A stretch of DNA of 64,000 bases. Source: Isoetes taiwanensis (Eukaryota; Streptophyta; Lycopodiopsida; Isoetales; Isoetaceae). The stretch spans positions 3,429,623-3,493,622 of the forward strand of contig JAJEKV010000027.1 of assembly GCA_021234155.1 (NCBI GenBank), given 5' to 3'. The notes beneath the pieces are model-generated. The model was not told the DNA's origin. It saw nothing but the letters and a program-made list of their open reading frames with translations, and did no database searches. This document shows positions 1 to 11,957 of this stretch, in pieces. The translations under genes were made by a program, and so were the position numbers. Within the stretch, counting starts at the first letter, position 1; each line of letters opens with the position of its first letter.

Positions 1-2552
1 TTGTTGTGCTTCGTTCAGTTACGTATTGCTATCGCCGTACCTTTGTGCGGACATCACGATGTTACCTCTAGCATTTCGCCCGATGGCACTCGTCGATTGC
101 CCGGTTGTGCAACGCTATTCCAGTGGCATATGGGTTCTAGTTTTTGTCCTTTTGCTTGGTAAAGTTCTTACATTCATGACATTGTTTCATTAACCCGGTG
201 TCCCTATGGCATTTTCCTTATACTTTCATAAGTTCTTTTGCTTGATTTAGTCGCTGTGCCCGATTTAATTTTTGCCAGCATAGATATTGATCCCTTTGTG
301 CCATTTACTGCGTGGTTGGTATATCTAGCTCCTTTTTATGCGTTGGTTTGGATTTGTTTCGCCAAGATTCTTTTGCATAACTTTCACAATAGCTTCTAGC
401 TGCCGAGTTGTGAACTGGCTGAAAGGATTTTGCATGTAAAGCTGGTCGGTTTATCCGCAGGTTATGCGTTTTGCTCTGAGTTCTGTTTCTTTTCTTGATA
501 TCATCATTCCAATTATTACGTATTCCTGGACATGTTTTTGCTATTCTAATCCATCCATTTGCCATTGCTTCATTATCTAAATGTGCTTTTTCCCTCCTTT
601 GCTCATCTTTTCATATATTTTCCCTTTTTCCAAGTACTTGGTGCCTTTTTATCTCCATTTGCTCGGTCTCTCGGTCGATTTGTTTGTTTCAGGTGTTTTT
701 ATATTGGGTCAACAGGTGGCCAGATTGTTTGTTTCTATGGCTTTTAGGTGATCCTTTGTTTATCTCTATTTGTGAATTCACTCCGCTTGTTCCATTATGT
801 CCCATCCAGCTTCATTTGGCTTTCTGGGCTGTTCGCCGTTGACCTTTGTAGACTCGATTTCTCCTTTTCTTTATTCCGATTTAGATTCTCATTAGCTTCA
901 TTTATAGGTTTGGTGCGCTCCATTTGCTATACACTCACCTCATTATCTCGGTAGCTCATTTTAATATCATTTTCTCCTGTTTGGTTGTGTTTGCATTGTT
1001 TTGTAATTTTATTTTCTTTAGCTTATTGTTTCCGTTTAACTCTGGTGACATTATTACTATATTAGTCACATTCGGTTCCTTCTTTGGTTTCTTTGTCTTC
1101 TTGCTCCTTTTCTATTGCTAGTTGGATGGTTTTCTTTTATAGTATCTTTGTTAGTATAGTATTTATTGGACATTAGTCATTTGAGATGGATTGCTTTGAT
1201 GATGACATCATGTTGATGGCTCTGTCTGTTGTTCTTCGAAGCCCTCATGTTCCATTGTCTTCTTCGACAACATGTTCAGTTTCATCCCTCATAGCGTTTC
1301 CTCCATAGTGTTCTCCTTCATTTTTATTCATTCCATTGTTTTGCATTCAGGTATTACTTACATGCCCATCTGCTTCTTCTTCATTGTTCCTTTGTCTCTG
1401 TCTTCTCTTTATCCCCTTTTTCCTCCATTTTCTTAGTTTCCTCTTCTTTGTTTTACTTTCGATTCTTGGTCGTACTTATCTATGCATTCTTTTCGGTATG
1501 TGTTATTTCGTTTTCCATTTCTTATATATATATTTCTCTTTAGCTTCTCTTCCTTTTCAGTTTCCATGCTGGGTAGTTTTTGAGTTTGTTCCTCTTCTAT
1601 CCGGCCCGGTATGCCTATCATAGGGATACAGGAATGCCGCGGTTCTATTGTTATTAGGCGGGATGTCCCTTTGTCACTCATCCTATTTATTCGGCCTCTC
1701 GCCGTTGTTCCATCATCGTTCTCTTGAATGAATTTCTCCTTCTTCTCTATCCTATAGTTTCCCTCGCCTCCCTCCCTTGGTGGTTTTCATTTGATGGTGT
1801 TAGTTATTTGCCTTTTTCTATGTCCTTTAAGTTTACATTCTTTATTTCCTCGATTATTTGGCTTTGGCCCGAGGCATACTTATGGTTTACTCTTTCTGGC
1901 GGCTTTTATTATTTTATTTATTCATTCATGTTTTCTCGGTGTGGCATTGTAGCCTCTGAGTCAATATTTTATTTATTCATGTCTCTCGGCGTGGCGCTGC
2001 CTCGAGATCATATTTATTGTTTTTCTCGGCGTGGCGCTGTAGCCTCGAAGCGACACTAATCGGTTGTTGTTTTGATGGTCATTTCCTGCGGATGGTTCGA
2101 TTGGTCGGCCGTTTGTTTCTTTCGGCGTGGCCACAGACCTCAGGAGTCTCTTCTTACTATGGCATCTAACTCGTGTGAGTTATTCTTCTTCGGCCTTGAT
2201 TAAGGGATTATTTAGGTTTGTGGTGCCGCGGTAGGCGGGGTCGTTAGCTTCCAGCTGTTTGGGTTCCTCCAAAACCTAGAAAGGCGTGGTTCTTCTTCCG
2301 ATGAGGGCTTGGAGTCAGAGTCTTCTCACCTTTGCATCGACCAAGTGGCGGATAAAACCATCTTTTTATGTTGTATTCTTGAGTTTCATCATGCTCTGAT
2401 GATTGTCTAGTTTCGGAGCATTTTAAAGGTTCATGGCTGTTTATCTATCCTAATTAGAGGATCCATTTGTACTTAATGTTTTACAAAGCTCAATGAGAAC
2501 ACCACTTCACTTGACCCGTGCCTTTTTCATCATGGGACCCATCATAGGAATG
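1..2552 (+). mobile_element. DIRS-like retroelement copy 1, 3' part only (truncated by window start)
   Basis: The last kilobase matches the end of the DIRS-like element at 4,611-12,976 piece by piece. Shared blocks are the CCGCGGTTCTATTG block near 1,637, the repeated TCTCGGYGTGGC block near 1,935-2,045, the GATTGTCTAGTTT block near 2,403 and the CACAAAGCTCAATGAGAA block near 2,483. The final block GGGACCCATCATAGGAATG ends at 2,552. I see no usable reading frame in the first 1.6 kb. By position it should hold the recombinase end of the element, but I could not recognise catalytic residues. The copy is clearly diverged from copy 2, so the two are not a recent duplication. The identification as DIRS-like rests on the better-preserved copy 2. 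Confidence 0.6.
1637..1790 (+). repeat. Internal A-type repeat of DIRS-like copy 1
   Basis: Begins CCGCGGTTCTATTG directly after a GGAATG junction, as do the A repeats of copy 2 at 4,611 and 11,991. It contains CCTATTTAT, the counterpart of the conserved TATTTATAG of copy 2, followed by a TTCTCTTGA stretch. It is more diverged than the two A repeats of copy 2 are from each other. Confidence 0.45.
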
Positions 2553-3059
2553 TAGGTTTATAGGAAAATTATTGCGGAAAATAATATGCCTAAAGTAATA
2601 CAAAACGCAACTAATCAAAGGCTTGGTTTGAGTATGAAAACATTCATGTGTGTCCCTGAATGAATGCATTTTTATATTATAAAGATAATAAGGACATACC
2701 AGTTGCCCCATATGTGGATGAGGAAGGTATAAGGATGGATTGAGTAATAAAGTCAGCTATTTACTTTCCTATCTTCCAAAGATGAAGCACATATTTAGAA
2801 TGAAAAGAAAAACCATCATTCAAATTAAGTGGGGTTTATGTCTTAATTTTTGGGACAAATTTCGCCTTTGCATGTTTTTTTAGTAGCATATTCAAATTCA
2901 CACATTTCACCTCAAAATTGGCAGCATTAATATCATATTTACATTTACAGCCGTCAATATTTCACAATATATACCATATCATAAAAGCGATAACAAAAAT
3001 TTGCATAGTTATTCAACTTTCTTCCAAGCACCCCAATGATATCACCTTCTTCTGACATC
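2553..3059. other. AT-rich spacer, no gene seen
   Basis: This stretch lies between the end of DIRS-like copy 1 and the last recognisable coding sequence of the interrupted transposase-like gene. It is AT-rich. The short frames on the minus strand do not resemble any family I know. It may be the 3' untranslated part and 3' flank of the interrupted gene. Confidence 0.4.
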
Positions 3060-3370
3060 ACGAGGGTATTGTAATTCTCGCATTTCAAATTTTGGGAATA
3101 GTGTTTGATCCATAGGTACAAAACACTTTCATAGTCTAGCAAAGATCGGTCCACTCGGTTTCTGTACCATTTTCTTTTGTCCAATGTCGAGTACCTTTCT
3201 TTGCTCCAGATCGGTGGTCAAGCGATGTCTTTGAGCACCACCATTCACACTTTACATGGTTGAAGTTAATATTACCTTCTTCTTTGCAAATGCTCGGAGA
3301 TAGTGAACCCCAACCACCTTTGGATATGTATCTAAATCTGCTGGCTTTACTACCACAAGTTGGTGGCATT
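3060..3370 (-). pseudogene. C-terminal part of GHTHEDVD-type transposase-like gene, separated by CACTA insertion
   Basis: Read on the minus strand from the CACTA insertion point, this piece gives LVVVKPADLDTYPKVVG, then EWW, then KGTR, WYRNRVDR and LDYESVLYLW. This is the kind of tail expected after the YVGPKNNRPKF segment that ends at the other side of the insertion (17,232). The reading frame shifts at least twice. The ATT at 3,368-3,370 matches the ATT at 17,229-17,231, which joins the two halves once the CACTA element is ignored. The family is an uncharacterised DDE-type-like protein found in plants, algae and oomycetes (DUF7869-like). The function as a transposase is inferred from the family and not shown here. 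Confidence 0.55.
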
Positions 3371-3394
3371 CACTGCAAAATTAAAGCCACTGTT

Positions 3395-3725
3395 CACGGC
3401 GTCATTACGGCGTCTGGAAGCCGTCGTTTAAGCGTGTCGTCGGCGTCAACGTCGATCGCTTAACGATCATTCGGAGACGCTTTATGCGTCGCTATAAGTG
3501 CCGTCTTAAGCGGCGGGCGGCGATGGTTCAGCGGCGCGCCCGCATTACGATAGGCGCCCGCAGCGGCAGGCGGCCCCGGCGTCGTCGGCCCAGCCGGAGT
3601 TCAGCGTGGCGGCGGTAACGGCGATAAGGTTGCGGCGTCCGTGCGTGGCAGCCGCAGCGGCGAGGCGACAATGGCGGCGTTGCGGCGCCCGTTCGCGGCG
3701 TGGCAGCCACTTAAGCAGCGATAAG
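3395..3725. repeat. Left subterminal array of CACTA element (GGCGTC / AGCGGC motifs)
   Basis: A sharply GC-rich block in otherwise AT-rich DNA, made of many degenerate copies of GGCGTC, GTCGTC and AAGCGGCG. Subterminal arrays of this kind are the binding region for the TNPA-like protein in CACTA elements. The motif is inverted relative to the right-end array at 16,660-17,220, as expected for the two ends of one element. The open frames in it are by-products of the GC richness. Confidence 0.65.
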
Positions 3726-4610
3726 TTTAGCGGCGTTGCTTGCGTCTTAATTTTTTTTTATAGAATTTGAAAAAATAATAATAACACATTTATTATGAAT
3801 GAAGTTAATACATTTTAATTTAAAGCCCTATAAAATGAATTTAACCAATAAAATATAAGATTTTGCGTCATTAAAATGATGTGGCTTAAATATATTAAAA
3901 ATACAAAAATAAATGAAGCCCCAATTTTTTAACTAAATACATTAATCAATAGAAATTAAGCTAAATACATTAATCAATACATTAAGCATATTGAAAAATT
4001 AAATGCTTACAGTACAAGGTGGCAAAGTTGTTTTGCACAAACAAGCGCATTTGCTAGGAGTGTACATGCAAAACAATAAATTCAATGATTAGTAAAATAT
4101 TAGTATAAATAAACAACTTAAAAGGAAAAAAAAATATGGAAAATCAATGGGGAGGGAATTGGTTTCAATGGCGTCCCTTCTTGGATAACAATTTAACCTA
4201 CAAAATAAAGCATTTAGTATTTTAGTAAGTATTGAAAAAATTAAATCCTTGCACGGAAGAGGTGCCAACTTGTTTTGCAAGAACAACACATTTTGCTAAG
4301 TGTACATACAAAACAAAAAATTCAATGATTAGAAAGAAATAGTATAAAACAACTAATAAGGAAAAATTTTTGGAAAGAAGAGTCTCATAGATCTTTTTTA
4401 AACGGCGTCTTCTTAGATGGGAAAAAAAATTAGAAAGAAGAATGGAAAAATTCCAGAAGAAGAAAAGATAAGAAGAAGGAGGAACCCGAAAATGGGGAGG
4501 AAAAGAATCTGAGAAGAAGATGAAGCCTTGAAGGAGGATTAAAGAGTAAATTTGAATAAGAGGAGGAAGAAGTAGTATAGAGGAAGATGAAGAAGATGAC
4601 AAAGGGAATG
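3726..4610. other. AT-rich interior of CACTA element with a local duplication
   Basis: No gene is seen. Two copies of a roughly 210-230 bp unit lie next to each other, at about 3,985-4,215 and 4,225-4,450. Both contain TTGTTTTGCA, AAATTCAATGATTAG and AAACAACT in the same order about 240 bp apart. The last 170 bases before the DIRS-like element are purine-rich (GAAGAAG type). The same kind of sequence resumes after 12,976, which fits a single target site split by the DIRS-like element. Confidence 0.5.
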
Positions 4611-4760
4611 CTGCGGTTCCATTTAGATAGCAATAAGACCGTCATTCTGGATAGAGGGGCATGATATCGCCCTCCTATTTATAGACGGTTTTCCCCTTGG
4701 TTGCTGTCGGCATTCTCTTGAGCTTTGCCTTCTTTTCTTTAAGCGCCTCTACCTACCTTT
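4611..4760 (+). repeat. A1 repeat at 5' end of DIRS-like copy 2
   Basis: About 150 bp matching 11,991-12,143. Shared blocks include GATAGCAATA, CCGTCATTC, GGATAGAGG, GCATGATATC, TATTTATAG and a perfect GGCATTCTCTTGAGCTTTGC. It starts right after GGAATG. In PAT-type DIRS elements the 5' A repeat is copied internally near the 3' end, and the arrangement here fits that. Confidence 0.7.
4676..4684 (+). promoter_or_regulatory. Candidate TATA box in A1 repeat
   Basis: TATTTATAG is conserved in both A repeats of this element (4,676 and 12,058), with a partial counterpart in copy 1 (near 1,684), while surrounding bases differ. A TATA-type promoter in the 5' repeat of a retroelement would drive the full-length transcript. 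This is inference from conservation and composition only. Confidence 0.4.
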
Positions 4761-5591
4761 CAAAGCGCCACCGGCCGTCATCCCGAGGACATCCACGCCA
4801 AAGAGCGAACTTACAGTGTGGGCCTCTGTTCTCATCTGCGTCCCCTGTCAGGATCACGGCACAAAGATGCGCTTTGTTGGTTTGTGTTAAGGTTAATCCT
4901 CCTGTTTTGCTTGGATCCATGTGCCCGCGCTAGGCTCGATGGATGCCTCAGCTTCGATGGTTTCAACAGCATTATTGGTTGGATTTTCTCCCTTAAGTTT
5001 TTTTGTCTGTTCATTTCGCGGCTGTGTATGCTTTTGGTTCGAATCTGTTTGCTTTCTCACTCTTTCTTTTGCCTCGGCCCGTTTTTCTGTTGTTTTCTGT
5101 TCAATCCCGGCTTTCTTCTTTGTTTTCATTACGGCTCCACGGCCCGTTAGGTAGGAATCGACGATTTGCCATCTGCCCGGTTGATTGGCGGTATGGCGGT
5201 TCCGGATATACCCTACAATCGGCTAGCGATGCGGCTCTGAACCAGGGTTTGCTTGGAAGGTGAGTTGCTTGCCTTGTAGCAGTTTTCCGTCCTCCTTTAG
5301 TCTTTCCTTATCCATGTCGGTGATCCTATCCATGCGGGTTTTTAGTTCATGGGATCTTTTTGCAGAGCATGGCTCGATTTTTCAGCTCTGCCCATTTTGC
5401 TCAGGTCTTACCACGCCTTGAGCCCTGTTATTTTGATTCCAGGGAGTTCCTATGGGCTGCCGCAGATCGGCCTCGAGACCTCTTGGTGGCCATCGCTTCC
5501 ACCTCCTCTTTCAAGAGAGGGATCAGGGTTGGTTCCCCATTTTCTTTGGGAATACCAGTTCGGGTTTCCACCAGGATTTTTTAATGCACCT

Positions 5592-5815
5592 TTGGGGGTT
5601 GCACGTTTGCTTTAATTCCCTTGCATTCTTTGTCTTTTCCTCATTTTTTCGATTGTTTTTTTCCTTTGGGGTTGCACGTTGCTTTTAATTCCCCTTGCAT
5701 TCTTTTGTCTTTTTTCCTCATTTTTCGATTGTTTTTTTTCTTTTAGGGGGTGCACGTTGCTTTTTTTAATTCCTTGCATTCTTTTTGTCTTTTCCTCTTT
5801 TTCGATTGTTTTTCC
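5592..5815 (+). repeat. Three tandem copies of a ~75 bp unit in the DIRS-like leader
   Basis: The phrase GGGGTTGCACGTT...AATTCC..TTGCATTC..TTGTCTTTT..CCTC..TTTTTCGATTGTTTTT recurs with starts near 5,601, 5,674 and 5,752 (periods about 73 and 78). The units differ mainly in the lengths of T runs. Non-coding as far as I can tell. Confidence 0.7.
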
Positions 5816-6763
5816 CCCTCCCTCCCTTTTGTTTTTCGTTGGGTTTTTGTGTTCCGCATTGGGGTATCCGATCGTGTTGTTCCTATAGTTGTTGCCAGCT
5901 CTGTGTCTTGGCCTCGTCTTATGGTTGTATGGTTTTTAGTTGTTAGTTGTAGGTGTTTTTTGTTTTTGTTGCTTCCTCGTGCATAGATTGAACTTGCGTC
6001 CCCATGGGTATATTTATTTGTTTCTGCCCTACAAGTTAGGACCTTTTGCTTACTAAGTCGTTTTATGGAGGTCATTTCTAGTTCCCCAAAACCGCCTTTA
6101 GGTTGTTCCTTATAGATGTTCGGGGTCGCGTTGACTTCATTATTTATGTTTCGTTCCTTCCGTGTTTCATTGGTAATCCTAGTTATAACATTTTTCTTCG
6201 CTTATCTCTTTGTTTGAAATTTATCTCTCTTGCCCTCATTGTTTTTCATATCATCTTTGTTTTGGCATTTTTTTCCATTTAGATTGGTCCCTTTAGATTG
6301 TCATTAGGATATTCGTTATGTTTGTTTTGGAAGGTTCTTACTCGCGGTCCCATTAATCATATAGCTTTTTATCGCATTTTGATCTATTTAGCATATTTAA
6401 GCATATGGTCAGTTGCACATTATGGTTTGCGTGCTTTTGGTCGATCTTTGCTTACACACTTTATATTTGGTTTTGGAGGTTTTGGATGCTTTATGGTGCA
6501 TATGTACATGCAAAGCATTATCTGTATTATTTCTTTTATGTTTTCGTGTTTTCCTTGTCTATGTTTTTCGTTTTAGGTTTGTAGCTTGTTTTACGGTTCT
6601 CTTTTATTATTTTTCTATTTCTTCCTTTTCCTCAATTTAATCTGTTTTAACTCATAGCCATCATGCCCTTTACCTTTTTCCCCCCCCTTATGTCTTGGTA
6701 ATCTATTTTATTTTTTTTTTATGTTCTAATGCTTGCAACTTGTTTGTTTCTAGACATCTCATT

Positions 6764-7870
6764 ATGGCGGATCACGGGCTCTCAATCATCTCGAGGCTTC
6801 ATACGAGCCCGGCGCCCGGACAAAGAGGGTCGCGGTCGACCTTGCCCAATCTACCCACCACGTCCAGAAGAGCACGCGCTTCTTGGGGTCTCTATTGCAT
6901 CGATGGGCCCACTATCGCGGTCGGCTATGTTTTGTTGAACAGATCACATGACAATCCCCACGTTAGATGCCTGAAGCATGCCTTCCCGATAAAGCTCGGT
7001 AGGTCCATCTCGGGGTTGTCTCTTACGTTTTTTTGCTCGGTTCCTCCCCGGGTTTTTCTCTGCGGCCCCGGCGGGTCCTTCCATTGGGGTGAGCCATTCC
7101 TTGCGGCCACGGCGGGCTCCTCTATTCCTTCTCCATCTTTGGACGCGGTTGCCTTTTGCTTCTGAACCTCGATTCTGATGATAACGCGAACAGACGCCGA
7201 TCCTCACTTCCCGATGCTTGCATTGCATGGCGAGATTGAGGTGCCGCCCGGAGGTTAAAAACGAAGCGTCTCGATGCGTTCCCCAACTTTATAAGAGAAA
7301 TCGTCCGCGCCGCGGTATGAGTTCGCGTGCCGCAGTCGAGATTTGGGGCTTCATGCTGCGGCTTGATCGCTTTGTCTCATGGGTGCGAGGCGATTCTTCA
7401 TTATTGAGGGAAGGCAAGGCTGCCCTCTGATAAGTTCTTGATTGACTAGCGTCACATGAGGGCTATGATGTCGGCTTTAGATTTTGATGACCATCACGGG
7501 CCCTGCTTTATGCGCGATGATTCGGAAATTGAAGTTAGCTTCGGCAAATGCATCGCGATCGTCCGGCCCTGTTTTAGCCGACCTCTGCTCCCTCCAGAAA
7601 CTCTTCCTTCTCTGGCGCCTCCATCCCGTTCTCTTCATCTCGATCCGGCTCCGTCCTTACGCACTTTTTGGCAAAGTGAAGCAGCCGCCGATTTGAATCA
7701 CGCCGTACTTTCGATGATGTAAATGCCGGGTCTCCCTAACCCCTCGCCACCGATTGATTCCACCTCCGGTCCTCACGTGCGGCCCCGACCTCCATTTTTC
7801 CCCGTCCGGCCCATGATTTATGCCTCCCTCGATTTCGCCTCGATGTTCCGTTAAAGCAATACTATTACAT
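6764..7870 (+). pseudogene. Gag-like region of DIRS-like copy 2 (uncertain)
   Basis: A GC-richer block starts at an ATG (MADHGLSIISRLHTSPAPGQ) and continues with proline/arginine-rich sequence and later GEIEVPPGG. It sits upstream of the reverse transcriptase, where the first ORF of DIRS-like elements lies. I cannot identify a conserved gag domain. The frame is broken several times, so the assignment rests on position and on the change in composition relative to the T-rich DNA around it. Confidence 0.35.
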
Positions 7871-8569
7871 ATGGAATTTATTAAGATGATTTTTTGGTGC
7901 TTATGACTCGTCCTTTCTTTATTAGCTCACGTTTTGTTGTTTTTGATTTTCAATTTTGTTCTAGCATGTTGGGATGGTATCCAATTGAGAGGCAGGGGTG
8001 GTGTTAGAGTTTTATTTTCCTATGGGGTGTGCTTTCGTATCGCGGGTTAGGTTGTTTGTGCTTAGCCCCGAAGGTGTTTTCTAGTCTTAGCCAACTTTCT
8101 CCTTTGGTTTACGGTTGCATGTAGGTTTATTCTGTGTATGCGCGAGCCTTGGAGGTATGAGCTTGGTTGGGTTAACTTCGGCGTGCAAAATATATAATGT
8201 TCGGTCCCGTTGCCTTCTTGGTTTGATGATTTCCTTGGTTATTTGGTTGGTTACTTACGGTTTGTGCCCTCTTTTCGATATGTGCTCCATTTACCCCACC
8301 ATCCCTCATCTTGGCATCGACCCTCTCCCGTGATGACTTGGCGGCTACATTATAGTCTTGAATCGCCTCCATGCGGCCCTTCCTTTCACGGCAATCCATT
8401 TGCTCCTCACAATGTTTTTGAATTGGATACAATTTGGTTATCGCCTTCCTTGGTCATCCACGTGTCCGCTTCGATGCTTTCTGCGCCCAAACCACTCGTC
8501 TTTTGTCCGCCCATCATTTTGACTTTGCGGCCCTGCTGTGGCCGATCTCTGGACGTGGGTGCATCCCCA

Positions 8570-9560
8570 AATCACCTCCGCCCTTTCTTACGTTTCCCCC
8601 TTGGGGTCGTCCAAAGGCCTAAACAAATTCCGTCTCATCTTGGATCACAGCAGCTATCTAAACTCTTTTCTTGACCATCCCCATTAGAGGTAATTTGGGA
8701 TCTCCTTTTGTCCCCATAAGAATCCTCCAATAGAATGACTACTTACATCAAACCGCAATTAATGCGGCGATAACAACTTCATTGCTGTGTAGTTTTCCCC
8801 TATAACTTTGATCTACTCATGAAAATCTTTGCCGGTTTGTTGCATTAGATGCGGAATGAAAAGATCTTTCAAGTGATATATATGGTTATGATGTATTTCA
8901 ATACAAGCCATATGTGTTAACCTTAAAAATATGGTTTTTGTTCTTTTTCTTATATATTTACATCCCAAAAAGATATAACAATGGGTTGTATTAGAAAGAT
9001 CTTGAGAGATTTAATCCATTACCACAAATAGTGTTGAACCAGGAGTTTTGATCAAAAGTTATAGTAGAAAATGACACCGGCAAAAGTTAGTTAGAACTCG
9101 CATTAATTCACGCCACATATCTTGGAATAAAATACACCTTGAGCTCTTCTCTTATTGACCCTTTTAAAAGCTGATGTGGCTTTTTAAGCATCCCCAATGG
9201 GACAAAATGAGATCTCAAATTACCTCTAATGCCTCTTTTCGGTATGAGTCCCTCGAGTTTGTCACATCCGTCTACCTAACGACTTTCTCTTTCTTTGTCG
9301 ACGACCAAATCCGGTTATCATCATATCACAACCGTTCTCATCGTTTCTTGGGTTTTGAGCTTAATGGCCAGTTCTATGTCTTTAATGTCCTCCCCTTTGG
9401 TCTAGCTTCAGCCCTTTTGTCTTTACCAAATTAGTCGGGCCGGTTAGTTCGGTTTTGGCGGTCGAGCGTCCGTTGCTTACCCTATGTCGATGATATTTTA
9501 TTCTTGTGCCAAACATGTCCCGAGGCTCTCTGAGATCCGCCATTTCTGATTTACAACGGG
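8570..9560 (+). pseudogene. Reverse transcriptase domain of DIRS-like element, broken
   Basis: RNA-directed DNA polymerase that copies the element. The first motif is FPLGVV followed after a frameshift by KFRLILDHSSYLNSFLD near 8,590-8,670, the usual PLGVVPK...RLI.DLS..  pattern. After a roughly 350 bp insertion the domain resumes with FLGFELNG, GQFYVFNVLPFGLAS (9,345-9,420) and then the catalytic YVDDILFLCQ at 9,483-9,512, with the two aspartates at 9,489-9,494. The YVFNVLPFGL form with YVDD is of the DIRS/PAT/Ngaro type and unlike Ty3 or Ty1 polymerases. Stops after FGLAS and a frameshift before YVDD show it is inactive. Confidence 0.75.
8757..9108. mobile_element. Small inverted-repeat insertion (MITE-like) inside the RT domain
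   Basis: AT-rich DNA unlike its surroundings interrupts the RT between motif 1 and the FLGF region. AATTAATGCG at 8,757-8,766 is the inverted complement of CGCATTAATT at 9,099-9,108, and the bases further in (…TAACAACTT / AGTTAGTTAG…) are also partly complementary. The inverted match is short, so the exact borders and the class are uncertain. I see no clear target duplication. Confidence 0.4.
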
Positions 9561-9929
9561 CCGGTTTCTCTAGCTTGAAGAAGTGGGTTTAGGTCTCTCA
9601 CATTGCACAATATTCTTAGGTTTCATAGTGGGCTCATGAGGGCTTCTTTCAGATATCCCCGCTAAGAAGGAACGGGTCCTGTCTCTGTGTTCTGGTTTGT
9701 TGTCTTCCCAAGTGGTCCTCCTGCCGATTGCCCGTTTTCTTGGCTTTATCAATCCCTCCACTTGGTCACCGGGTCATCTTTACATCTTTGCCTTTGTCTT
9801 GTGGCCTCCATTTTGATCCACGCCAGGCGACCTTTTTGGGATACCCTTCTTCTATCTCCCTTACCAAAACAGAGATCCGGCTTTGTGAGACCATATTTGT
9901 CGGTTTAATGCAGGAGCCCCATTTCTTTG

Positions 9930-10462
9930 GGTCCCGGGTTCTACCTTGGGTTTGATGCGATGATGAGGGATGGGGTGGTTGGCGGCTTTCCGCGTCGGGT
10001 TCGAGCTTCTCTCTTTTTCTGGAGATTTCGTGACGCCTCGCCTCAATCTTCTACTTGGCGTGAACTCTTTGCTCTTTTTTCAGATCTTTGCGGCCGGTGT
10101 TTTTGTTGTTGTTTAATGCGACTCTGTGGTGATAGCTCGTGGGGACAAATCAGAATGTGTTCTTTTATTCTGAGAATGGCGGTTCAGCGATCCCCCGTGC
10201 TTCATTTTTTGCTTGGCAAGTACTAATTTTCGCTATCCAAGATCATATTCCGATTGGAGCGGTTTTTGGTTCCGCACGCTTTGAGAATGAGTGGAGACTA
10301 TCTTTTCCAAAATTCGACCTGATGAATTTTCTCTTTTCCCCTCAGTCTTTTTACCTTGGATGGCCGGTGGGGCCACATCATGTTGACCGTTTTTTAGCCC
10401 TTCTAACCCATCACGCGGTTTTCAACACCAAAGATTTTATCCTCATCCGGATCGCACCTTAA
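9930..10462 (+). pseudogene. RNase H segment and GPHHVDRF hallmark of DIRS-like element
   Basis: This follows the polymerase. SSTWRELFALF (10,046-10,078) and TNQNVFFYSENG (10,145-10,180) match the conserved SSTWREL and TDNQNV segments of the RNase H domain that removes RNA during copying. AWQVLIFAIQDHIPIGAV, ENEW and FPKFD follow, as in WVPR..NE.AD..S+. The next segment, GPHHVDRFLALL (10,372-10,407), corresponds to the GPHTVDRFAS segment seen in DIRS and Ngaro proteins between RNase H and the recombinase. Several frameshifts separate the pieces, so this is a relic. Confidence 0.7.
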
Positions 10463-11957
10463 CAGCTTTTTCTTATGGTAAATACGTTTAACAACTCTTT
10501 GCTTTCCTCCACCTTCGCTTGGTTTCCGAGGTTTTGCATCATGCTTTCCATTTTTTGCGCCCGCCTCACACTACTTGTTTTCTCTGGCCCTCTGCCCTTT
10601 TGGTGGCCAGCTTTTCTTCCGCGACTCCTCCCACCGGCAATCTTTTGTTCGAGACGCAGTTTTCTTTCCACGAATTCTCCATGCCTTACTACCATCACCT
10701 TCTTCCGATTGCGGTGTCCTAGGCCATCATCGCGGCACTATTCGCTTTTGTTGGATTTTTCCGATACTTAATATTGTCTCTTCTCACATCCTTCTTTAGT
10801 CTCGCGTATTTTAGAAAGTTTGTTCATTATCGAAGGTTGTTTCTCATTTGTTTGATAGTTAATGGGGATGGGTTTACGAGTTGTTGGTGGTTTAGGATAG
10901 CTTGGAGTAGTCCATGGTGTTAGTTTTCTTTGGTTGGTTGATGTTAACACTTGCTTATTCCTTGTTCCAGATATTTTACCTTTTATGGCGGCCCCTCGGC
11001 GCCCTTCTTAGCCTCATACCCACCCGTTGTTCTTCTCCGGTCTCACACCCTAGACTTTTGCTTTCGGTTATTCTTCCGCTGGCTTCAATTAAAGTCGTTG
11101 GTGTCACTCTCGGTGCGGCTTACGTCTTTACCTCGCCTCCTCTTTGCATGTTGCTGCGTTCTTCTCCTCTCTAATATCTACCCATATTAGTCCTACTTCT
11201 ATAGGGTCGGCGTCACGCGCAATTGCCTTTTTCAATAGCTTGGTCAACTTCCCATCGCCTTGTTCCGTGACCCTCTTCTGCGTTGGTCCGTAAGCCGCCC
11301 TCGTGCCCACTCTTCTTCCGCGGCGGCGTTTACCTCATTGCGTCTCCGTTAAGCCAAAATCATCTCCTACTCGCCCCCTCACAAGCCGATTAAAGGCGCG
11401 GCCCGCTCATAGCTTGCTGGTCACTTCTCTGCTTTCTTTGGTTTTTCTCAATTTACGGAAACTTGCCTTGAATTGGCAGCGACGTACTTTTTCCCGACTA
11501 TGTCCGGTTGCACATCCGTGGGTCCTAAGTCGCGACCGGTCATAGCCGGGGGGGTCCTCATAGCGCCTTCGATTTTTCCCCATCCACGCCTGTCATATTC
11601 TGCCGGCCGATTATTGTCCGTCTGCTGTTTTAGCACCTCCCACCACGGGAGGCCCTCTTTTCAGCGCATCCTTGTCCTCCACCACGGCCTTTGTCATATC
11701 TTTGCTGCCGTTCGTGGTGGTTTGAGTCCACCTGCGTCTTGCTCCGGTTTGGAGGCCTACGGGGATTTTGGCACCCATGCGGTAGGTAAGTGCGGTGCTA
11801 CCGCGATTCTTCGTCTCCCTTCCGCATTGTCGGCTCATCTTGGCGTTGGCTCTCTTTGCTTCCCACTTCGGCGCTTCCACATTCTGCGGGCATTCGGGGA
11901 AGCCTCGCGTATCATGCCATCTTGGTCTTTGGGGTTTATTCTCTTCTATCCGACCCA
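10463..11957 (+). pseudogene. Probable tyrosine recombinase region of DIRS-like element (badly decayed)
   Basis: By position this is the recombinase that would integrate the circular copy. Directly after the VDRF hallmark come PPPLVSKVLHH-like and CFLWP..W-like pieces, which resemble the linker before the recombinase. Beyond that, frames are short and rich in serine, leucine and proline. A weak piece near 11,850-11,960 (GEASRIMPSWS) could be the helix around the HxxR..W region, but I could not find the R-H-R-Y set with confidence. Assignment is mainly by order of domains. Confidence 0.35.
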
